In this document: piece after piece, positions 7,018-11,524 of the stretch | How the letters are laid out: each line of letters starts with the position of its first letter | How positions within the stretch are numbered: position 1 is the first letter of the stretch | Assembly: GCA_020025205.1 (NCBI GenBank) | Contig: JAHHSO010000042.1 | Span: 1 to 11,524, forward strand | Length of the DNA stretch: 11,524 nt | DNA from: Christensenellaceae bacterium | GTDB taxonomy: Bacteria > Bacillota > Clostridia > Christensenellales > Aristaeellaceae | Direction of reading: 5' to 3' | Notes under the pieces: generated by a model | What the model saw: the letters and a program-made list of their open reading frames with translations, nothing else | Told to the model about the DNA's origin: nothing | Databases searched by the model: none | Program-made: the position numbers and the translations under genes

Positions 7018-8628
7018 TTATGCCAGATATTTCTTGAGGGTTGCGCGAACAGCGCCGATGCCGGCCAGCTCTTCCACAAACATCTGCTCAATCATGTCAG
7101 CCATGCCGATTTCGCACAGGTCGCTGCCAAAGATGACCTTGTTGGAGAGAATCTCGCGCAGCTGACCCTTGTAGGTTTCCGGCTTGCCCACTTCGATGCC
7201 GGCAAGCTTCGCCTGAAGCTCATCCTTCATCGGATCGGCAGAAATTTCCATCTCCTTGCCATCATCGCCCACGCCCAGCAGATAGCGCATCCAGCCGGCA
7301 ATCGCCAGAGAAATCGCCTTCAGTTCGGACAGGTCGCGGCCTTCTGCCACATAGCTCTTGATGGTCTCGCCGAAACGGATGCCGACCTTCTGGGAGGTAT
7401 CCGTTGCAATGCGCTGGGGTGCATCCGGCATGAACGGATTGGGCAGACGCTTCTCGACCACTTCATCAATGAAGGCCTTCGGGCTGAGAATCTTGGGATC
7501 AACGACGACCGGCAGGCCCTCGACATAGCCCAGGCGGCGAATCAGCTTCACAATCTCTTCGTCCTTCATCTCTTCGCAGATAAGGTTGTATCCCAGCAGG
7601 CAGCCGTATACAGCCATAGAGGTGTGCAGCGGATTCAGGCAGGTGGTGACCTTCATGCGCTCCGTGCAGTTGACGGTGTCGCGGTCGGTCATGTAAACGC
7701 CAGCCTTCTCCAGCGCCGGGCGGCCATTCGGGAAGCGATCCTCGATGACCAGATACTGCGGCGCTTCTGCGTTGACGAACGGCGCGATGTAGGTACGCTT
7801 GGAGGTGATGACCGGATCCATATCCTCGCAGCCGAGCTTCTTGAGCTCCTGGCAGACGGAATCCGCCGGACGCGGCGTGATCTTGTCAATCATGCTCCAC
7901 GGGAAGGAAACCTGAGCCTCGTCAGACACATAGTCCACAAAAGCCTGCGGCACAAAGCCGCGCTTCTCCCATTCCTTTGCCATTGTCAGAACAGAGTTGC
8001 GAAGCTTCTCGCCGTTGTGGCTGCAGTTATCCATGGAAACGACCGCCAGCGGTGCCTTGCATGTATTGAAGCGCTCCAGAAGCAGCGCGCAGGTGACAGC
8101 CATAGCGGAAGTTGCCTTCTGCGGGCCGTTCTCGATATCAGCCTTGATGAACGGGAAGAACTCACCGTTCGCGCCGGAGAGCGCGTAGCCCTTCTCGGTA
8201 ATCGTGTAGGAAACCATCTGAAGCTCCGGATTAGAGAAGATCTTCTTCAGGCGTGCCCAAGCTTCTGCATCCGCAGACTGAGCCTTGATCGCCTCGGTCA
8301 GAGATCCGAGAACCTTCTTGTCGATCGTTGCATCTGCGTTGAGCGTAACCGCCAGAACCAGATTGTCATACGGATCGTAGATCTTGTCCACCACGTCGAA
8401 GTCAAACGTCTCCACGCAGGTGATGCCGCGATCCAGTTCTCCGGCATTCAGCAGCGTGTCAGCCAAGCCGCCCACAAAAATACGGAAGATGTTGCCCGCT
8501 CCAAAGTGTACCCAAATCGGGTTCTCGCGGGTATTCTTGGCCACCTGCTCAATGTCATACTCAGGCAGTTTAATGCCGGCGGCCTCCCAGGCCGCGCGAT
8601 CCTTCATTCCAGAAAGTGTCAGCTTCAT
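7018..8628 (-). CDS. uxuB: D-fructuronate reductase (D-mannonate oxidoreductase)
   Basis: The 536-residue enzyme is a polyol-specific long-chain dehydrogenase that interconverts D-fructuronate and D-mannonate with NAD(H) in the cytosol. The N-terminal Rossmann motif HFGAGNIFR is at about 41-49, SMDNCSHNG (about 198-206) begins the catalytic half, and K326, N332 and H335 (MKVTTCLNPLH) match the lysine-asparagine-histidine catalytic set. By my count the loop has one residue more than in mannitol dehydrogenase. Length is typical for the Firmicutes UxuB type. The ATG at 8628 is chosen over an upstream in-frame start at 8664 because GGAGG lies 10 bases before it and it clears the uxuA stop by 16 bases. 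uxuA upstream makes fructuronate reductase more likely than mannitol dehydrogenase or tagaturonate reductase. Confidence 0.93.
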   Translation of the reverse strand: MKLTLSGMKDRAAWEAAGIKLPEYDIEQVAKNTRENPIWVHFGAGNIFRIFVGGLADTLLNAGELDRGITCVETFDFDVVDKIYDPYDNLVLAVTLNADATIDKKVLGSLTEAIKAQSADAEAWARLKKIFSNPELQMVSYTITEKGYALSGANGEFFPFIKADIENGPQKATSAMAVTCALLLERFNTCKAPLAVVSMDNCSHNGEKLRNSVLTMAKEWEKRGFVPQAFVDYVSDEAQVSFPWSMIDKITPRPADSVCQELKKLGCEDMDPVITSKRTYIAPFVNAEAPQYLVIEDRFPNGRPALEKAGVYMTDRDTVNCTERMKVTTCLNPLHTSMAVYGCLLGYNLICEEMKDEEIVKLIRRLGYVEGLPVVVDPKILSPKAFIDEVVEKRLPNPFMPDAPQRIATDTSQKVGIRFGETIKSYVAEGRDLSELKAISLAIAGWMRYLLGVGDDGKEMEISADPMKDELQAKLAGIEVGKPETYKGQLREILSNKVIFGSDLCEIGMADMIEQMFVEELAGIGAVRATLKKYLA

Positions 8629-8644
8629 CGTACAATTGCCTCCA

Positions 8645-9724
8645 TTACTTATTGTTCTTGTCAATGGCTTCCCACAGACCGTTCAGATAGGCGATGCCCA
8701 GTGCGCGGTCATACAGGCCATAGCCCGGACGGCCAACCTCATCCCAAATCATGCGGCCGTGATCCGGACGAATATAAGTATCCGGGCAGGTCTCATAGAT
8801 GGCCTTCATGATCTCGTACATATCCAGATCGCCATCGGAAGACAGGTGGCTGGACTCACGGAAGCAGCGGTCACTGCCCAGGTGCTTGACATTGCGCACA
8901 TGCAGGCAGCCAATGCGATCCATCTCACCGAAGTGACGGATCATCGCCGGGATATCGTTGTTCACATTGCTTCCCAGAGAACCGGTGCACAGGCAGAGAG
9001 TGTTAGCCGGGCTGTCGTGCAGTTTCACAACGCGGTCAAAGCCCGCCTGATCATGCGTGATGCGCGGCAGACCAAAGATCGGCCAGCCTGGATCGTCCGG
9101 ATGGCACGCCATGCGCACACCGCACTCCTCGCAGACCGGAATAACGGCATCAAGGAAGTACTTGAAGTTCTCAAGCAGCTTCTCTTCGTCCACATTCTTG
9201 TACAGCTCGAGCACATGCTCCAGCTGGGATAGGCGCTCCGGTTCCCAGCCCGGCAGGGTGAAGCCGTTGGAGTTTTCAGCGGTCTTGCGCACAATCTCAA
9301 CCGGGGTCATCTCGCCCAGTTCCTTTTCATCGAAGTACAGGCTGTTGGAGCCGTCTTCCGGAATTTCACGCGCAAGGTCGGTGCGCAGCCAGTCCAGAAC
9401 CGGCATAAAGTTGTAAACAATCACCTTCACGCCGTACTTGGCCAGGTTGCGGATACTCGTCTTGTAGTTTTCGATGTACTGGTCGCGCGTGGGCAGGCCG
9501 AGCTTAATGTCCTCATGAACATTCACGCTCTCAATGACCTCGCACTCCAGACCCGCCGCATGGACTTCCTCCATGTACTGGCGAATTTCTTCCTCTTCCC
9601 AAACCTCGCCGGCTGCCTTGTAGTCCAGCACGCCCATCAGGCCGGAGCAGTTCGGAATCTGCTTGATCTGCTTGAGTGTGATCTTGTCGCTGTCTTTTCC
9701 ATACCAGCGAAATGTCATTTTCAT
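8645..9724 (-). CDS. uxuA: D-mannonate dehydratase
   Basis: The 359-residue enzyme removes water from D-mannonate to give 2-keto-3-deoxy-D-gluconate in hexuronate breakdown, using a divalent metal in a TIM barrel. The N-terminus KMTFRWYG aligns with the family start. Metal and catalytic residues are visible: H208 in HPDDP, C246 in CTGSLGSN, H275 in HVRN, and D321-H322 in RPDHGR. Three in-frame ATGs occur (9730, 9724, 9718). I chose 9724 because it aligns with the E. coli start and lies 10 bases after the GGA core, although 9730 cannot be excluded. It is the first gene of the operon with uxuB and the GntR regulator. Its expression is probably controlled by the repeat-rich upstream region. Confidence 0.95.
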   Translation of the reverse strand: MKMTFRWYGKDSDKITLKQIKQIPNCSGLMGVLDYKAAGEVWEEEEIRQYMEEVHAAGLECEVIESVNVHEDIKLGLPTRDQYIENYKTSIRNLAKYGVKVIVYNFMPVLDWLRTDLAREIPEDGSNSLYFDEKELGEMTPVEIVRKTAENSNGFTLPGWEPERLSQLEHVLELYKNVDEEKLLENFKYFLDAVIPVCEECGVRMACHPDDPGWPIFGLPRITHDQAGFDRVVKLHDSPANTLCLCTGSLGSNVNNDIPAMIRHFGEMDRIGCLHVRNVKHLGSDRCFRESSHLSSDGDLDMYEIMKAIYETCPDTYIRPDHGRMIWDEVGRPGYGLYDRALGIAYLNGLWEAIDKNNK

Positions 9725-9776
9725 GTGCATCTCTTCCTTTCACAATCGGTTGCCGCATGTATCTGCAGTTACCTGT

Positions 9777-9805
9777 ATTTTACCATAGATGCGAATAGAT
9801 TACCA
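9777..9805 (-). promoter_or_regulatory. Proximal extended -10 promoter for uxuA
   Basis: On the minus strand TGGTAAAAT (extended -10, hexamer at 9777-9782) lies about 50 bases before the uxuA start. The -35 position holds only TGGTAA. The heptamer ATGGTAA occurs twice, 20 bases apart (plus-strand TTACCAT at 9780-9786 and 9800-9806), covering the -10 and -35 positions. That is about two helical turns, as expected for a protein bound to one face. Confidence 0.4.
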
Positions 9806-9807
9806 TG

Positions 9808-9822
9808 ATTTTCGGCGAAAAT
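9808..9822. promoter_or_regulatory. Odd-centred perfect palindrome, candidate operator
   Basis: ATTTTCG-G-CGAAAAT is a perfect 7+1+7 palindrome located about 85-100 bases upstream of uxuA. It sits immediately upstream of the proximal -35 position, a common activator or repressor location. It does not fit the cre consensus for CcpA well, and I cannot name the protein. Confidence 0.35.
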
Positions 9823-9833
9823 TCACAGTTCCT

Positions 9834-9858
9834 TTTTTCTGTTCACAAATCAGAAAAA
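9834..9858. repeat. 8-bp inverted repeat in the uxuA leader
   Basis: TTTTTCTG and CAGAAAAA form perfect arms around a 9-base loop. The stem is AT-rich. If transcription begins at the distal promoter near 9973, this hairpin lies in the untranslated leader. On its own it may be chance. Confidence 0.3.
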
Positions 9859-9979
9859 TGCCGCTGCTGCACAGCAAGCCATCCTTCAGGCTGTTTCTGT
9901 GCAAAATCCGCTCTGGTTTCGTGCTGCCTCAGTATCCTTTTCGTCGATATTCATAGTTTTTTCACCCGATCTGCGTTTA

Positions 9980-10008
9980 ATTATACAACTGGTATACAAG
10001 TAGATCAA
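9980..10008 (-). promoter_or_regulatory. Distal promoter for the uxu operon
   Basis: On the minus strand a perfect TATAAT (9980-9985) is separated by 17 bases from TTGATC (10003-10008, 4 of 6 matches to consensus). Transcription from here would start near 9973 and give a leader of about 250 bases before uxuA. The -10 and spacer overlap two TATACAA heptamers, and a third lies just upstream, so the promoter would be accessible to a repressor. Confidence 0.5.
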
Positions 10009-10025
10009 TCGTCAATGTTGTATAA
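9981..10025. promoter_or_regulatory. Three-copy TATACAA operator cluster
   Basis: TATACAA occurs on the plus strand at 9982-9988 and 9993-9999 (11 bases apart) and as its complement TTGTATA at 10018-10024. The outer copies lie in a perfect 9-bp inverted repeat (TTATACAAC / GTTGTATAA). The middle copy lies in a near-palindrome, CTGGTATACAAG (9989-10000), that resembles the TTGGTATACCAA-type sites of E. coli UxuR/ExuR. The cluster straddles the distal promoter. It is the best candidate binding region for the GntR regulator of this operon; the assignment is inference. Confidence 0.5.
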
Positions 10026-10122
10026 ATGTATGGAACGATTGTATTCAATTTATCCAAACTCAATATTAGGATGCTGTGTTTCCCTTATTGTGCCGGTTTT
10101 TTTCATTTTCAGAAAAAATCAA

Positions 10123-10151
10123 TTGCTTTTCCTCCCTCCAGCCGATATACT
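10123..10151 (+). promoter_or_regulatory. Candidate promoter for the TPR-like membrane protein gene
   Basis: TTGCTT (10123-10128) and TATACT (10146-10151) are 17 bases apart on the plus strand. The -10 matches well (5 of 6) and the -35 poorly. The predicted start near 10158 leaves a leader of about 50 bases with AAGGAG before the ATG. Confidence 0.45.
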
Positions 10152-10165
10152 ATTATTAATATCGG
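10142..10165. promoter_or_regulatory. Dyad overlapping the -10, candidate operator
   Basis: CCGATAT and ATATCGG are perfect 7-bp arms around a 10-base AT-rich centre that covers most of the -10 element of the plus-strand promoter. Two bases further on is a perfect 12-bp palindrome, AAAATGCATTTT (10168-10179), just past the predicted transcription start. Together they suggest repressor control, or a leader hairpin, for the downstream gene. Confidence 0.4.
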
Positions 10166-10206
10166 ATAAAATGCATTTTGCATATTGAATAAGGAGTTGT
10201 GCTTCC

Positions 10207-11019
10207 ATGTTGTCTCTTTTTCCTCGCTTCAAAACCCGTTTTCTGCTGTGGTCCGGCCTTTCAGTTGCCTGTCTGGGCCTTCTTCCTGTTTTAACGCCCG
10301 GTATCAGCCTGTATATTCTGCTCATATTCGCTATTATCAGCGTATTTTGTATTTTTGTCTCCCAGTATCTCAACGCTGCGAGCATGCACAGCCGACAGCT
10401 AAACCGACTGTATAATCAGCTGGATGTTGAGGGTTTTCTAAAAGAATATGAACCTCATCTGTCTGTAAAACTCAATAATCAGAACCTTTATCTAATGGTT
10501 CGTCTGCATCTGTCCAACGCCTACTGCGCCCAAGGCCGTTTTGAGGATGCCATGAATCTCCTGTCTTCCATCGTCATTCAGGAAGAAAAGCGCGAAGCTG
10601 CTCTGCTGGCCCGTTTTACTATTGCCAGCAACCTGTGCTATTGCGCCGAGCAGATGAACAATCTTCCCGCTGCCAAGGCACATCTTAACGATCTGCTCCG
10701 CTATAAAAAAGAATTGGAAGCCATCCAGACAACCAAAAAGCCCAAGCAGCGCATAACCTTCTCCACGGAGCTGAACGAACAATGCTTCAAGCTCCTGTCC
10801 ACCGGCAAGGCAGACATCGAAGCACTCAAAACACAGGTTCAGCAGAACAACACCCAGCAGCTGCACCGTATCACGACCTCTCTGTGGATTGCCCGCGCGC
10901 TTCTTGCTGAAAAGAATCACCGCGAAGCAAAAGAACTGCTGGAAAAGATTGTAAATCTCGCGCCAAATCTATATCCCGGCAAAGCCGCCGCCGAAATGCT
11001 CTCTGCTCTGCCCAAATAA
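10207..11019 (+). CDS. Membrane-anchored TPR-like protein of unknown function
   Basis: The 270-residue protein is not one I recognise. Two hydrophobic helices (about 13-30 and 34-53) with a PG turn between them form an N-terminal membrane hairpin. Basic residues before the first helix suggest that the large C-terminal part is cytosolic. The rest (about 60-265) is helical with TPR-like pairs: about 95-128 (LHLSNAYCAQGRFEDAMNLL), 133-168 (ARFTIASNLCYCAEQMNNL, then PAAKAHLNDLLRY) and 223-255 (SLWIARALLAEKNHREAKEL). The middle (about 170-220) is lysine- and glutamine-rich and may be a linker. AGGAG lies 10 bases before the ATG. It diverges from uxuA with 482 bases between starts and has its own promoter, so a link to hexuronate use is not implied. 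A scaffold or assembly role at the membrane is only a guess from TPR structure. Confidence 0.85.
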   Translation: MLSLFPRFKTRFLLWSGLSVACLGLLPVLTPGISLYILLIFAIISVFCIFVSQYLNAASMHSRQLNRLYNQLDVEGFLKEYEPHLSVKLNNQNLYLMVRLHLSNAYCAQGRFEDAMNLLSSIVIQEEKREAALLARFTIASNLCYCAEQMNNLPAAKAHLNDLLRYKKELEAIQTTKKPKQRITFSTELNEQCFKLLSTGKADIEALKTQVQQNNTQQLHRITTSLWIARALLAEKNHREAKELLEKIVNLAPNLYPGKAAAEMLSALPK

Positions 11020-11082
11020 GACTGTTCACGCTGTCCGCTCCACGGCACTCTTTGTCGCAATGACTCACGAAAACACGACGTA

Positions 11083-11122
11083 ATCTTCATTCTGATAATC
11101 CTTCCAAAATCAGAATGAAGAT
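11083..11122 (+). terminator. 14-bp perfect inverted repeat downstream of the TPR-like gene
   Basis: ATCTTCATTCTGAT and ATCAGAATGAAGAT pair perfectly around a 12-base loop. Outside the arms GACG (11077-11080) and CGTC (11123-11126) can add four more pairs after a 2-base bulge. It lies 63 bases after the stop codon. No T-run follows on the plus strand, and the reverse strand has only a short TTTT at some distance. It may act as a terminator or mRNA 3'-end structure, or be the remnant of a small repeat element. Confidence 0.5.
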
Positions 11123-11228
11123 CGTCTGAAAGGCATATACAGGATTCGTTTCGAAAAATAAAAAAACGAAAACAACTGAATGATGTTTATACAGCCAGAA
11201 AATCATTGATAGTCGGCATTCATCAGAA

Positions 11229-11325
11229 ATTCCGGGTGCGGAGGCAGCTGTCAAGTTCGAGCGCTTTCGGTAAGAAAAATGATGCAAAAAGTGCAGCCGC
11301 CCCGGAATGTTTGCTGTTGCATCAT
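11229..11325. repeat. Two interleaved inverted repeats, candidate structured RNA
   Basis: Repeat A pairs ATTCCGGG (11229-11236) plus GCGG (11238-11241) with CCGC plus CCCGGAAT (11297-11308), leaving a single bulged T. Repeat B pairs ATGATGCAA (11279-11287) with TTGCATCAT (11317-11325), extended by CAGC / GCTG. The right arm of A lies within the loop of B and the two share base 11297, so the full folds cannot coexist without a pseudoknot. I do not recognise an RNA family. Confidence 0.35.
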
Positions 11326-11450
11326 ACAAACATAGAAGCTGTTTTATCGCTGACGCGTTCTGTGCTCAACACATTTTTTATTCTTGATATTCCTCCTGCT
11401 GCGGATGATCATTTCTAAATGCTCACGCACGTGCCGAAAACGGGCATTGC

Positions 11451-11476
11451 ACATTTTTCAAAAAATGTCTTTTTTT
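11451..11476 (+). terminator. AT-rich hairpin followed by seven T residues
   Basis: ACATTTTT and AAAAATGT form an 8-bp stem with a 2-base loop, and the plus strand then reads C followed by seven T. The form is that of an intrinsic terminator, although the stem is AT-rich and weak. If real, it would end a plus-strand transcript from the 11171-11450 region, which supports looking for a small RNA there. Confidence 0.35.
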
Positions 11477-11524
11477 CGAAAATTGCAAGTGCAAGTTGGA
11501 CACCCGCACGATAAAAATTTGTTC

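Larger units (their letters stand above)
11020..11524. other. Right-end intergenic region without a supported gene
   Basis: The 505 bases after the TPR-like gene contain no frame with a ribosome-binding site and coding character on either strand. The region instead holds several perfect inverted repeats: 11083-11122, 11145-11170 (TTCGTTT / AAACGAA), 11229-11308, 11279-11325 and 11451-11468. A GCACGTGC palindrome lies at 11427-11434. This density is above what I see elsewhere in the window and could reflect an RNA gene, a decayed element, or the 3' and 5' ends of neighbouring transcripts. Confidence 0.5.

Noticed and set aside
6322..8811. An 829-codon plus-strand open frame lying opposite gntR and uxuB
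   Set aside because: It is the mirror of two genes with intact family motifs. It has no ribosome-binding site, its translation is rich in H, R and L as expected for antisense reading, and the openness follows from strong codon bias in uxuB.
11087..11329. An 80-codon minus-strand frame covering the 14-bp repeat and the interleaved stems
   Set aside because: There is no ribosome-binding site. The frame runs through three inverted repeats, and the product shows no recognisable domain.
11350..11400. AGGAGG on the minus strand near 11392 as the ribosome-binding site of a small gene
   Set aside because: The next ATG is 17 bases away and leads to a stop after two codons. The alternative GTG frame has only 16 codons.

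Overview
The window looks like chromosomal DNA of a spore-forming, anaerobic-type Bacillota, probably a gut-type clostridium. The evidence is the sleB-ypeB germination pair, strong AGGAGG-type ribosome binding sites, a methylerythritol-phosphate pathway kinase and a hexuronate catabolic operon in the Firmicutes style. I cannot assign a genus. Eight genes are clear. Seven are on the minus strand and one is on the plus strand. A ninth, small gene is plausible.

Region 1 (about 1-4630, minus strand). A compact cluster reads right to left: a M24 Xaa-Pro-type aminopeptidase, ispE, a candidate 56-residue membrane peptide, sleB and ypeB. Gaps are 11, 67, -19 and 13 bases. A good vegetative promoter (TTGAGA, 17 bases, TAGAAT) precedes the peptidase gene, and a 10-bp hairpin follows ypeB. 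SleB (cortex-lytic enzyme) and YpeB (its partner in the dormant spore) normally act together, so the pair is intact here. I found no convincing forespore promoter inside the cluster.

Region 2 (about 4630-6330). An AT-rich spacer of about 480 bases carries no gene I can support. It is followed by a single exported serine hydrolase of the beta-lactamase/class C superfamily. Its likely promoter is built into a 12-bp perfect hairpin that also sits directly behind the upstream regulator gene.

Region 3 (about 6331-10030, minus strand). The operon uxuA-uxuB-gntR encodes mannonate dehydratase, fructuronate reductase and a FadR-type GntR regulator. It turns D-fructuronate through D-mannonate into 2-keto-3-deoxygluconate. 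The isomerase (uxaC), kinase (kdgK) and aldolase steps are not in the window. The upstream region holds two candidate promoters and several dyads, including three copies of TATACAA around the distal promoter. That cluster is the best candidate operator for the encoded regulator.

Region 4 (about 10030-11524). One plus-strand gene encodes a two-helix membrane-anchored, TPR-like protein of unknown role. It diverges from the uxu operon. The last 505 bases have no gene I can support but hold several perfect inverted repeats.

I see no tRNA, rRNA, CRISPR array, insertion sequence, phage gene or recognised riboswitch. I did not find a clearly new multi-gene system. The items most worth a second look are the regulatory architecture around uxuA and the serine hydrolase, the small gene overlapping sleB, and the repeat-rich right end.
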